Source: Neolewinella persica DSM 23188 (GTDB taxonomy: Bacteria; Bacteroidota; Bacteroidia; Chitinophagales; Saprospiraceae). Taken from it: DNA of 64,000 nucleotides. The notes under the pieces were generated by a model. It was not told the DNA's origin. It did not search any database and was given only the letters and a program-made list of their open reading frames with translations. The stretch spans positions 72,206 through 136,205 of the forward strand of contig NZ_KB890418.1 of NCBI RefSeq assembly GCF_000373105.1, read 5' to 3'. Numbering within the stretch: position 1 is the first letter of the stretch; each line of letters opens with the position of its first letter. The position numbers and the translations under genes were made by a program. Shown in pieces: positions 40,138 to 49,212 of the stretch.

Positions 40138-43100
40138 ATGTACCACAAAATTATCACCCTGGTCCTCTGCTGTGGACTGTCCCTATCGGCGTGGGGGCAA
40201 AGGTGTGGTTTTACGGATACGGTGGCCATCGGAGCTTTCGGATCAACGGACATTGAAGTGTCCATCGAAGATTACCTGAACAATGACCTGAGTAACGCCG
40301 GGCAGGGCCTTTGCGGCGTCAGCGTTTACTTCCAGCATTCGTATGTATATGATTTCACGCTGACGGTGACCAGCCCCGCCGGGCAATCCGTCCAGCTGAT
40401 CGGTCCGGTCAATGCCCAAACCCGTCCGCCCACCAACCTGGCGCGCTGGTTCATCGATTTCAATACTTGTGGAGAACCAACGGCACCCGATACAGGTGCC
40501 CCCGGACAATGGAATAATAACGCCCCCTTCAACTGGTCAGCTTTCGGTTTGTACCGGGGCGAGTACGCCCCGGCAAGCGGATGCCTCGAAGATTTTAATA
40601 CTGGTCCGGTCAACGGAAACTGGACCTTTACCTTCAATACGACCCGCACCTTACAGTCAGGACGACTGACTTACCTGCTCCTGGAATTCTGCGATGACCT
40701 CAACGCCCAGGGACCCTGTTGTTTTGCGGATGCCGGTGAGCTGGAACCTGTCCCGGAAATTGAAATCTGTGAATTCACCCCGGCCTTTCCGGTAGGTTTG
40801 CCCCCGCGCTACCGCCGGCCCCGGCCCGATGCTGCGCTGTATGGCTACACCTATGCCATTGCCCGCAACGATTCGGTTCTGTACGTGCAGGACAATCCCG
40901 ATTTGGGTAACTTCCCCGCTGGCAGTTACGAAATCTGTGGCCTGAGTTATCGACTGGGAGAACTAGGGCAGCTACCGGTGGACGGAACCATGACTTTTGA
41001 TGACTTGCGACAGGATTTTTCGGCCGTTTCGCCACTACTTTGTGCGGACCTTACACCGGTATGCCAATTGGTCCGTTTATTCCCGATTCCGGATACGACT
41101 TTCGTCTCGGCCAAGATTTGTGATGGCGGTGTTTATCGGGTAGGCTTTACGGATTACACCACTACTGGGATCCACCCGACAACGCTCGGGGGACGGGCGG
41201 GGTGCGACAGCATAGTTGTGCTGGACCTGGAAGTGGTCACCACCCTGCGGGAAACGCTGGATACGACCATTTGCGCCGAAGCGGTTTACCCTCAGGACGG
41301 CAACCTGTACAATATTCCGGGGACCTACGTAGACACGGTGCTTTCCGTGCTTGGTTGCGACAGCATAATTACCCTGAATTTATCCGTTGCGGCAGCCATT
41401 ACTTTTGATACAACTCTCGCCATTTGTGCAGGAGATTCCTTTCTCATCGGCACGGAACCTTTCTTTAATACCATTCAGACGACGCGGGTGATCCCCGCCG
41501 CAAATGGCTGTGATTCTACGGTAAACCTTGACCTGATCGTTATCGATCCGATCATCAGCCTGGCGCCGGTCGGATCGGGGCTTAGTTGTGACAACCCTAC
41601 AATTTTATTGGATGCATCCGCCAGCTCTTTCGAATTTATAAACCGTGGGGTATGGGTGAATACCTTGGGTGTCGAATTGGGTGTTTTACGAACCCTTACG
41701 GTGGATACCGGAGGGGTGTACATTTACGAATTGACGCACGATACCAGAGGGGTAGGGTGTACGGTGACGGATACCTTGATTGTCCCCGATCTTCGGTTCG
41801 AAGTGGAAGCTGATTTGGCGCTGACGCAGGTGCAATGTACCGGACTTGATGAGCAATGTAACTTTATCTCCTGCCGGAACCCTACGCTGGGTATTCTGGC
41901 AACCCCCTTTCCGGCCGGAGTCTACGACTTTCAGTGGTCGGTGCCGCCCGGCGGCAACATCATCGGCCCTTCGGATGGCCCGGAGATCGTTGTCGACGCC
42001 CCGGGCATTTACCCGTTAACGATTGAAAATCCGGCCACCGGTTGCCGCCTGGATACCTTCTATGCCATCGGTATCGATACACTTACACCCAGCGTTGCGG
42101 TAACCGGAAACGAACTGCTCAACTGTGCGGTCACTTCCCTTAATCTACAAGCCGATACCAATCAGATCAACCGGGCTAGCCTCGAATACACCTGGAGGGG
42201 AAGTTGCCTGCCAGGACCGGTCTCCGGCCCGATGCTGCAGCTGGATTGTCCGGGGTCCGTCACCCTAACGGTACTTAACCTCGCCAGCGGTTGCAGCAAC
42301 GATACCACCTTTACCGTTGTTCAGGATATTGCTCCTTCCAACCTTTCCCTGGCACCTGCGGCCCCGCCCATATCCTGCTACTTTCCCGAACGAACACTGG
42401 ATGCCTCTGGGAGCTCCTCCTCCAACGGTCAGGAGTTCTACTGGACCTACGAATCTGGCTCCGACACCATTGGTTCGGCCGACACCCTGGTAGCCACCCT
42501 GGCCGGAATATATACCCTGACGGCCGTTGACCGCCTCAGCCGCTGCTCCGCCTCCGCGATGGTAACCATCCCCGCCGATACCCTTAAGCCAGTAGCCGAC
42601 TCGGGCATCGATACCCTCCGACTGAATTGCTATACCCCGACCCATACACTGGGTACTGCACTGACCAGTCAGGGACCGGAATTTGCCTACAGCTGGGTGA
42701 TGATTGGTACTCCGTTCGATACCATTGGCCGGGATCGTACGCTTTTCGTTGATGATCCCGGCGGCTTCTTCCGCCTGGCCGTCACTAATGTAGACAACGG
42801 ATGTGTTACTACGGACCAAACACGCGTCCTTCTGGAGCTGGATACCCCTTTTATCCGGATCGACCTGCCTTTTGAGTTTGATTGTTTCGTTGATTCGGTG
42901 TCCCTCGATGCCAGGAGTACTAACCTTAATTACGATAACGTACAAAATTGGAGTGGTCCATGTGTTCCAAACAATACGGATACCAGCCAGATCTGGGTTT
43001 ACTGTCCGGGGACCTACTACTATACGGTGATTAATGAGGAAACCGGCTGCCGATCCCGGGATTCCGTAACGGTTTCCCTCGCTAACAACAGCGTGGTGGC

Positions 43101-46100
43101 CCTACTGCCCGATACGGCTTTCCTGAACTGTGAAACCGGGCAAACCAGAATTGATCGCAGCCAGGGGACAGACGCTCCGGTTGTCAGGTGGTTCAGGGAT
43201 GGAACTCCGGTAAACCTGCTTGGGCAACGACCAGTGGTCACGGTGCCGGGTATTTACACGCTGGTCTTAGGTAACTTTAACGAGAGCTGCCTGGACACCG
43301 CCCGAATTGTCGTCGCCGCTAATTGTCCGGCCCTTTCCGTAATCGTTCCTCCCGATAGCATTACTTGTGACAATTCGTTGGTGTTACTCGATGGTACTAC
43401 TTCCGTCCCGACTGCCGGCCCCAACGTAACAACAGAGTGGCTCATTCCAACGGGAGCCGTTGTCCGAACGGATCCCAATGAACGTCTCCTTACAGTGTTT
43501 ACGCCAGGAACCTTTGGCTTTGTAATCAACAACCTTATCTCCGGCGACGCTGATACCACCTACGTGGACGTAGCCCGGAACCTGATCCAGCCAATCGCCG
43601 ATGCCGGACTTCCGGATACAGTAAATTGTTATCAAAGAACAGTAACCCTAAGCGGAGCAGGAAGCTCCTCTGGCCCGGTCTTTGACTATTTGTGGACGAA
43701 TACGGCGGACGATACCCTGGGCATAAACCGGGAGGTGGACGTATCAAGTGGGGGCATTTACCTGCTCCGGGTTACCCAGCGGGAAACTGGTTGTGATGCC
43801 GTAGATAACGTTCGGGTATTCAATAACTTAGAGGTGCCCGATTTAGCCTTCAGTTCTCCTGTTTTGCCCTGTGATACCATTGATTTTGCGCTGGCGGTTA
43901 TTCCTGACGCACCGGGGAATTATGCGTTCAATTGGTCTGGGCCAGCCATTGTTGCACAAGGTGATTACGATACCGTGCGGATTGCAGACGTTGGGGTCTA
44001 CGCCGTAACGGTTACGAATATCGATAATGGTTGCCCGATCAGTGCTACCGTCGAGGCGACGCGTTTACCTTGTCCGCCTTTCCCCATGCTGGAGGACACC
44101 ACCCTGACCTGCCGGACGGATACCATTACTCTGTTGACGACATTTCGGGATCCATGTCAGGGATGTACCTATACCTGGCGAAGAAATGGTGCTGTGGTGC
44201 CAGGAGAAAACACGACAGAATTGCGGGTCACAGAAACGGGCACCTACCGTATTGTGGTGATCAATGTATTTGGTCTGCGTGGAACGGCAGAAGCGGTGGT
44301 GACCGAAAGTCGGATTCTACCGGTTGGAAACGCAGGGCCGGATCGTAAGCTGAGCTGTAAAGTCACCGATGTGCTCCTTTGGGAGGATGCTCCTGAACCG
44401 GATTTTCCTTTTTCATACCGCTGGGTTGGCCCGAATGGAGGCACCCTTGCCGGGGAAGAAGCCGATAGTTTGCGGGTGTCCGCAGGGGGGCTGTATCAGT
44501 TGGAAACCACTAATTTGTTTAGTGATTGTCGTATCCTGGATACAGTACTGGTGACCTACGATACCGTTGCTCCGATAGCCAATGCCGGGAACAGCCGCTT
44601 GCTTGATTGTAATAATAAACGTCGGGTATTGGATGGGATTCGCTCGAGCCTTGGTATGCAGTACGTCTATCAATGGAGTGGGGGACCGTCCACCGCTTGC
44701 CTGGAAGGAACAGCTACCCTGAACCCATTAGTTCGCTGTGGCGGAGATTACCAGCTATTGGTCAGGGACACACTCAACGGTTGTAGCTCGACCGCTACCG
44801 TTCGGGTAGAAACTGATGAGGCTTTACCAATAGTTATTCCGATTCCTGACACCAGTGTTAATTGCGCCCGCGATACTTTAAGGTTGATTGGACAAGATAT
44901 AAGCCGGGCAGATATTACCTACGGTTGGGAGCAAGTATTCCCCGGAGGAAATGTACCGTTACCGGAAGTCCAACCTGGTGTGGTTGAGGTGACCAATGCT
45001 GGTCGTTTTCGTTTTTACATCAGGAACGACCAGAACGGGTGTGATAACGACTTTACCGTAAATGTCTCTGCCGACCTCACCCTTCCACTTGCCAGAGCCA
45101 GTGCTCCGGACACGTTTTTCTGTGCCCTGGATTCTTTATTGGTAATAGGCTCCGGGACCGTTAATGGGCTAGAAGAGCCGACCTACTCCTGGCGATCCGC
45201 GACAGGGTTCTTTATTGATCATGCAGACGCTACTACCGCAACGATATTTCAACCGGATACCTACTTTTTTGAAGTGACGAACCCCCGCAATGCATGTGTG
45301 GCAATAGACAGTGTGGTGATCTTCCGGGACGTCGAGGCACCTATTGTTTTTGCTGGCGCAGATACGACCCTGACTTGTAGCCGTAGGGTGCTGCAATTGA
45401 ACGGTGACGGTATTACGGTGAGTGGACAAAGTCTTTTTTCGTGGACAACCACCGATGGCAACATACTTTCTGGAGCGGGTACCCGCACACCGCTTGTGGA
45501 CAGCACCGGACGATACCAAATGAACATTACGGACCCGGTGAACGATTGCTCGGGCGCAGACATCGTCAGGGTTTTTGAGGATACTTTGGCGCCTCGCCTT
45601 GTCATACGTGCAACGAGGGGATTCGCGCTTAGTTGTAATCTCCCTGAGGCGCAGCTGACCAGCCAGGTAAGCCAGACGCAGGGAAGTACCATCAGGTACC
45701 AATGGACCGGTCCTCCCGGAGCTATTCTTCAGGAACCGACAAATACCGATCGCCTCATGGTTTCCTCTTCTGGAAATTACAGGTTAATGGCAACAAGTGA
45801 AATTAATGGATGCGCTACCGTAGAAACGGTGCGTGTTACCCAAGACTTTACACCGCCAACGGTCAATATTGTGCCACCCTTACCGCTAACCTGTAACCGG
45901 GATAGTACAGCGCTCCGGCTTGCCGGCGGGGCTCCTCCGGGGACATATCGTTTCATGTGGCTGGATGATGGAAATGTGCTGCTGGGAGATGCCGTAAGCC
46001 AAACCGTTTTCGCTGAAGGGAGTTACACCCTCATTACTAGGGACCTGCAAAATGGCTGCAGGGATACAGTGATGAGTGTAGTTACTGGAGATTTTGTCGC

Positions 46101-47130
46101 TCCGGATGTGATTTTACGTGACCCATTAGTACTGAATTGCTCCCGAAGTTTTACGACTATTGACGGCTCTGCGAGTACACAAGGACCTCGTTTTACCCGG
46201 GAGTGGCGAAGCCCTGGCAATAGTGCGGAACCAACGGCCGACAGTTACCAGGTTCGGGGAACTGAGCCAGGGTTTTACTACCTAACGGTATCTGATCTCG
46301 ATAATGGCTGTAGTACAACCGATAGTGTAGAACTGATTCTGGAAGCTGTCCAGATAGATGGCCTGGAGATCGAGGTGGATCAACCAGCTTGTGTGGAAGA
46401 CCGAGACGGAAGTGTTGAAATCCTCAATGTGACCGGAGGAACCGGACCATTTCGTTACCGGCTGGACAATGGCCTGCTGACGGATCGAATTTATTACGAC
46501 GGATTGCCGCTGGGCAGCTACCTATTGGAAGTGATTGGGGAGGACGGTTGTGGTACGGAAACGACCTTCAATATCCTGCCAGCCTCCGAACCTTTCGTCT
46601 TCCTTAGGGAAGACACGATTATTCGGTTAGGAGATAGCTTATCCCTTGACTTTTTTACCAATTTCGTTAACTGGGATACTTTGATTTGGACGGGCGGCGG
46701 CTCGTTGCCGGTATTACAATCTGATAGTGCCATAACTGTTCGCCCCTTATCCTCCCAGTCTTACCGGCTGACGATTATGGATGAAGAGGGATGTTTTGCT
46801 ACTGATGATGTGGTAGTCCAGGTTGACGGAACGGTGGAGGTGTACGTTCCGAATGTCTTTAGTCCTAACGGAGACGGAACAAATGATCTTTTGAGGCCTT
46901 TTGCGGGGCCGCAGGTGCAAAGGTTCCTCCAATTCCGGGTCTTCGACCGGTGGGGCGAGCTGTTGTATGACCTCAATACAGATCCTTTACGCGGAAGCGA
47001 AGATTTTGGCTGGGATGGCACGTTGGACGGCAAAACGATGAACCCTCAGGTCTTTATCTGGGAGCTTGAAGTGGAGCTTGTTGATGGGGCGGTACTCCGG
47101 AAATTGGGAGACGCAGTGTTGAAGCGCTAA
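40138..47130 (+). CDS. Giant surface adhesin with P-domain, Ig-like repeats and gliding-motility C-terminal domain (SprB-like architecture)
   Basis: 2330 aa. Signal peptide (YHKIITLVLCCGLSLSAWGQ); proprotein-convertase P-like jelly roll (~20-200; GVSVYFQHSYVYDFTLTVTS, NGNWTFTFNTTRTLQSG); three short repeats with GCDSI-L-L (~330-470); then about 19 Ig/PKD-like repeats of ~90 aa, each opening with a Leu/Val-x-Cys strand and containing a Trp and a GxY-L-V strand (for example LTCSRRVLQLNG, LNCSRSFTTIDG); and a terminal gliding-motility-associated/type B T9SS sorting domain (YVPNVFSPNGDGTNDLLRPF ... FDRWGELLYD ... GKTMNPQVFIWELE). It is exported by T9SS and probably acts in adhesion or gliding. 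No catalytic motif is seen. Two clear copies and one weaker copy of the 18-bp motif lie inside it. Confidence 0.9.
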   Translation: MYHKIITLVLCCGLSLSAWGQRCGFTDTVAIGAFGSTDIEVSIEDYLNNDLSNAGQGLCGVSVYFQHSYVYDFTLTVTSPAGQSVQLIGPVNAQTRPPTNLARWFIDFNTCGEPTAPDTGAPGQWNNNAPFNWSAFGLYRGEYAPASGCLEDFNTGPVNGNWTFTFNTTRTLQSGRLTYLLLEFCDDLNAQGPCCFADAGELEPVPEIEICEFTPAFPVGLPPRYRRPRPDAALYGYTYAIARNDSVLYVQDNPDLGNFPAGSYEICGLSYRLGELGQLPVDGTMTFDDLRQDFSAVSPLLCADLTPVCQLVRLFPIPDTTFVSAKICDGGVYRVGFTDYTTTGIHPTTLGGRAGCDSIVVLDLEVVTTLRETLDTTICAEAVYPQDGNLYNIPGTYVDTVLSVLGCDSIITLNLSVAAAITFDTTLAICAGDSFLIGTEPFFNTIQTTRVIPAANGCDSTVNLDLIVIDPIISLAPVGSGLSCDNPTILLDASASSFEFINRGVWVNTLGVELGVLRTLTVDTGGVYIYELTHDTRGVGCTVTDTLIVPDLRFEVEADLALTQVQCTGLDEQCNFISCRNPTLGILATPFPAGVYDFQWSVPPGGNIIGPSDGPEIVVDAPGIYPLTIENPATGCRLDTFYAIGIDTLTPSVAVTGNELLNCAVTSLNLQADTNQINRASLEYTWRGSCLPGPVSGPMLQLDCPGSVTLTVLNLASGCSNDTTFTVVQDIAPSNLSLAPAAPPISCYFPERTLDASGSSSSNGQEFYWTYESGSDTIGSADTLVATLAGIYTLTAVDRLSRCSASAMVTIPADTLKPVADSGIDTLRLNCYTPTHTLGTALTSQGPEFAYSWVMIGTPFDTIGRDRTLFVDDPGGFFRLAVTNVDNGCVTTDQTRVLLELDTPFIRIDLPFEFDCFVDSVSLDARSTNLNYDNVQNWSGPCVPNNTDTSQIWVYCPGTYYYTVINEETGCRSRDSVTVSLANNSVVALLPDTAFLNCETGQTRIDRSQGTDAPVVRWFRDGTPVNLLGQRPVVTVPGIYTLVLGNFNESCLDTARIVVAANCPALSVIVPPDSITCDNSLVLLDGTTSVPTAGPNVTTEWLIPTGAVVRTDPNERLLTVFTPGTFGFVINNLISGDADTTYVDVARNLIQPIADAGLPDTVNCYQRTVTLSGAGSSSGPVFDYLWTNTADDTLGINREVDVSSGGIYLLRVTQRETGCDAVDNVRVFNNLEVPDLAFSSPVLPCDTIDFALAVIPDAPGNYAFNWSGPAIVAQGDYDTVRIADVGVYAVTVTNIDNGCPISATVEATRLPCPPFPMLEDTTLTCRTDTITLLTTFRDPCQGCTYTWRRNGAVVPGENTTELRVTETGTYRIVVINVFGLRGTAEAVVTESRILPVGNAGPDRKLSCKVTDVLLWEDAPEPDFPFSYRWVGPNGGTLAGEEADSLRVSAGGLYQLETTNLFSDCRILDTVLVTYDTVAPIANAGNSRLLDCNNKRRVLDGIRSSLGMQYVYQWSGGPSTACLEGTATLNPLVRCGGDYQLLVRDTLNGCSSTATVRVETDEALPIVIPIPDTSVNCARDTLRLIGQDISRADITYGWEQVFPGGNVPLPEVQPGVVEVTNAGRFRFYIRNDQNGCDNDFTVNVSADLTLPLARASAPDTFFCALDSLLVIGSGTVNGLEEPTYSWRSATGFFIDHADATTATIFQPDTYFFEVTNPRNACVAIDSVVIFRDVEAPIVFAGADTTLTCSRRVLQLNGDGITVSGQSLFSWTTTDGNILSGAGTRTPLVDSTGRYQMNITDPVNDCSGADIVRVFEDTLAPRLVIRATRGFALSCNLPEAQLTSQVSQTQGSTIRYQWTGPPGAILQEPTNTDRLMVSSSGNYRLMATSEINGCATVETVRVTQDFTPPTVNIVPPLPLTCNRDSTALRLAGGAPPGTYRFMWLDDGNVLLGDAVSQTVFAEGSYTLITRDLQNGCRDTVMSVVTGDFVAPDVILRDPLVLNCSRSFTTIDGSASTQGPRFTREWRSPGNSAEPTADSYQVRGTEPGFYYLTVSDLDNGCSTTDSVELILEAVQIDGLEIEVDQPACVEDRDGSVEILNVTGGTGPFRYRLDNGLLTDRIYYDGLPLGSYLLEVIGEDGCGTETTFNILPASEPFVFLREDTIIRLGDSLSLDFFTNFVNWDTLIWTGGGSLPVLQSDSAITVRPLSSQSYRLTIMDEEGCFATDDVVVQVDGTVEVYVPNVFSPNGDGTNDLLRPFAGPQVQRFLQFRVFDRWGELLYDLNTDPLRGSEDFGWDGTLDGKTMNPQVFIWELEVELVDGAVLRKLGDAVLKR
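41817..41834 (-). repeat. Dispersed 18-bp motif, copy 11 (in adhesin)
   Basis: TGCACCTGCGTCAGCGCC on the minus strand, one mismatch; encodes ALTQVQ in the adhesin. Confidence 0.65.
42351..42368 (+). repeat. Dispersed 18-bp motif, copy 12 (in adhesin)
   Basis: GGCACCTGCGGCCCCGCC, two mismatches; encodes APAAPP in a linker between adhesin repeats. Confidence 0.75.
46902..46919 (-). repeat. Dispersed 18-bp motif, copy 13 (in adhesin sorting domain)
   Basis: TGCACCTGCGGCCCCGCA on the minus strand, two mismatches; encodes AGPQVQ within the conserved type B sorting domain. Confidence 0.8.
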
Positions 47131-47135
47131 AGTGG

Positions 47136-47939
47136 CTAAAGCTTATAAACCCTAACCCAGTCAATCTCCATCCGCCTGGGCCAAATGTCCTCGTCCACTC
47201 CTTTTACGCTGCCCCACATTCCGCCAACGGCCAGGTTCATCAGTAAGTAATGCGGCTCGTCAAACGGCCATTCTTCATCGGTGGCATTATCCCGTTTGTG
47301 GAAGGTGTGGTAGGTATTGCCATCAAGTTTAAACTCGATCCGGTCTTCATGCCAATCAATGGAGTAAATATGGAAATTGGTCTCCAGGTCCTTAGCCGTG
47401 GTATTCCCTCCGTCCTCGGTTCCGAGCATATGATTGAAGGCTTTGGTATGGACGGTACCGAAAAGGGTGTCCGGAGCATGTCCCACATGTTCCATAATGT
47501 CAATCTCTCCACCTAACGGCCAACCAACTTCCTCTACTTTATCACCCAGCATCCAGATGGCCGACCAGGTCCCCCGGCCACTGGCCAATTTGGCACGGAT
47601 GGCGATTCGTTTATGTACCCAGGAAGCCTTGTTTCTGGTAACCACCCTGCCGGAGGTGTACTTACTGCCTTCGTAGTCTTCCTTATGGGCTTCAATCACC
47701 AGTTTGCCGTTCAATAGTCGTACGTTTTCAGGTCGATTGGTATAGTATTGCAGCTCATTATTTCCCCATCCCCAGTCCCCCGTACCGATGTCAAACCCCC
47801 ATTTAGCGCTATTCGGCGGCTCATGACCGTTGAATTCATCCGCCCAAATCAGGTCAGTATCTTTTCCTTTGATTTTGCGATTACAGGAAGTGAGCGAGGT
47901 AACTAAACTGAATAATAGCAGGCAAATAAGGATGCGCAT
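47136..47939 (-). CDS. GH16 family endo-beta-glucanase (laminarinase-like) lipoprotein
   Basis: 267 aa. Lipoprotein signal peptide with LTSC (Cys19). GH16 jelly roll: DLIWADEFNG, PNSAKWGFDIGTG, GNNELQYYTNRPENVRLLNG, and the active site GGEIDIMEHVG (nucleophile Glu155, Asp157, acid/base Glu160), then FHIYSIDWHEDRIEFKLDG and PHYLLMNLAVGG, MEIDWVRVYKL. The active-site form E-x-D-x-x-E with the extra Met is that of laminarinases and other beta-1,3-glucanases. It probably degrades algal laminarin or similar glucans at the cell surface. It converges with the adhesin gene, with 5 bp between the stops. Confidence 0.93.
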   Translation of the reverse strand: MRILICLLLFSLVTSLTSCNRKIKGKDTDLIWADEFNGHEPPNSAKWGFDIGTGDWGWGNNELQYYTNRPENVRLLNGKLVIEAHKEDYEGSKYTSGRVVTRNKASWVHKRIAIRAKLASGRGTWSAIWMLGDKVEEVGWPLGGEIDIMEHVGHAPDTLFGTVHTKAFNHMLGTEDGGNTTAKDLETNFHIYSIDWHEDRIEFKLDGNTYHTFHKRDNATDEEWPFDEPHYLLMNLAVGGMWGSVKGVDEDIWPRRMEIDWVRVYKL

Positions 47940-47972
47940 AGGTAAATATTTTACGCTAAGGTAGCTGGCTGG

Positions 47973-48527
47973 TCATTCTCTGGCAAATGGAGAAACCCAT
48001 TGCTTCTTAGCCATAATAACTTTGACCTCCTGATAACTAAGGGGGGAGAGATTATGAACATCAACGCCTACATCAATTGAACGTGAGGCAGGCTCATCAG
48101 GTAAGGTGCCGTGACTATGACCATATAGTGACCAGTTGCCATGATGGCTGGCGTTCCATACCCGCATGGCGTAGTGAAACAGTACGATGGATTGTTGTCC
48201 CTGGTGGGCCTCCTCGTCTTCCACCATCAGCTCGTAATAATCCCTTACCCAAACGAATCGTTTGGCACAGGCTTCTGCTGAGGCCTCATGGTTTCCTCTA
48301 ATGAGGTGAATGTTGCCATTTAGCCGATCAAGGATGTCGTTGCATTCGGAGGCAGAATTCAGGGCGAAGTCCCCCAGGTGGTAAACATTGTCTCCGGGCT
48401 GGACTTTTGCGTTCCAGTTGGCGATCAAAGCTTCGTCCATTGCTTTTGCGTTGAGGAATGGGCGTTTGGTATATTTAATGATATTCGTGTGGCCGAAGTG
48501 GGTGTCGGCAGTAAACCAGGTATTCAT
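47973..48527 (-). CDS. Calcineurin-like metallophosphoesterase
   Basis: 184 aa with the metal-site motifs Asp8-x-His10 (NTWFTADTHFGH), YHLGDFAL, LIRGNHEA, VLFHYAMRVWNASHHGNW and LYGHSHG. The family hydrolyses phosphomono- or diesters with two metal ions; this short cytoplasmic type is often annotated as phosphoesterase or 5'-nucleotidase-like, and the substrate cannot be inferred. It is 33 bp upstream of the GH16 gene on the same strand, so the two may be co-transcribed although functionally unlike. Confidence 0.88.
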   Translation of the reverse strand: MNTWFTADTHFGHTNIIKYTKRPFLNAKAMDEALIANWNAKVQPGDNVYHLGDFALNSASECNDILDRLNGNIHLIRGNHEASAEACAKRFVWVRDYYELMVEDEEAHQGQQSIVLFHYAMRVWNASHHGNWSLYGHSHGTLPDEPASRSIDVGVDVHNLSPLSYQEVKVIMAKKQWVSPFARE

Positions 48528-48768
48528 GTCGTTTTAGATTATCGCGGTACGATGCTCTTGGGATGTCCAAAAGTTGCGTGGGTTCAATTAATTGAAGTAA
48601 AATATGATTGGCGGAAGGGCATCACTCTCTAGGGGAGGGCCAAGCTTAGCCAGATTTATAGATTCGAGCGGTCGGACCTCAAATGCCTCACAATACGCTT
48701 CATTTGAAGGATGCAACCCAGCAAGGCAACAGGAGTTTGAGGTGCTGGAATTTGCTAGGGATAGCTTG

Positions 48769-48799
48769 TCGGCCGATACGAGACGTAGGAGCTGGTTAG
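48769..48799 (+). repeat. Diverged ~33-bp repeat, copy B
   Basis: TCGGCCGATACGAGACGTAG followed by GAGCTGGTTA; aligns with 30073-30105. Confidence 0.4.
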
Positions 48800-48958
48800 T
48801 CCGCTGAGAGATTCCGGGCTATCTACGACCTCTCGGACTACGAATGCGAATCAAGGGCTAGAATGAGCTATTATCTGTTGAAACAGTCGCGATGGTAATC
48901 AAATGATGGATAATCGACCGGTGAATAATCGACCGCCGCAGGCAACAGCGAAGTTAAT

Positions 48959-49015
48959 GGCTACCGCAAGTATCGTTCGCCTCGCTTGCTCACCCTTGGT
49001 GAACAACCGGCGAAG
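48959..49015 (+). repeat. Diverged ~55-bp repeat, copy B
   Basis: Starts GGCTACCGCAAG, contains CCTCGCTTGCTCAC and TTGGTGAA, ends GCGAAG; aligns with 9448-9500. An inverted partial copy (GCGGTAGCC then TATTCTCTCG) follows near 49056-49075. Confidence 0.6.
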
Positions 49016-49212
49016 GCAGCCACGAAGTGCACCGTAGCGAAGTGGTTGGTTAACGCGGTAGCCTATTCTCTCGTTAGCTGCGTTGCTGCCTGCGTCGGTG
49101 TCGCTAAATCCCAAGCTAGTAGTAGCGTCTTAGACACGCTCTTAGGTTCAATGACAATTATAAATTGCATTTATCGGATAATCCGACAACTTGACAACCC
49201 GAGAACTTGAAT

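Larger units (their letters stand above)
48528..49212. other. 685-bp gene-free gap with diverged repeats
   Basis: Short frames exist here but none has a start context, composition or motif that convinces. The gap contains diverged copies of the repeats at 30073 (48769-48799) and 9448 (48959-49015), an inverted GCGGTAGCC piece near 49056, and CGACAAC words at 49180-49205. Confidence 0.65.

Noticed and set aside
48604-49114. Short frames in the 48.5-49.2 kb gap
   Set aside because: They overlap diverged repeats, lack start context and recognisable domains.
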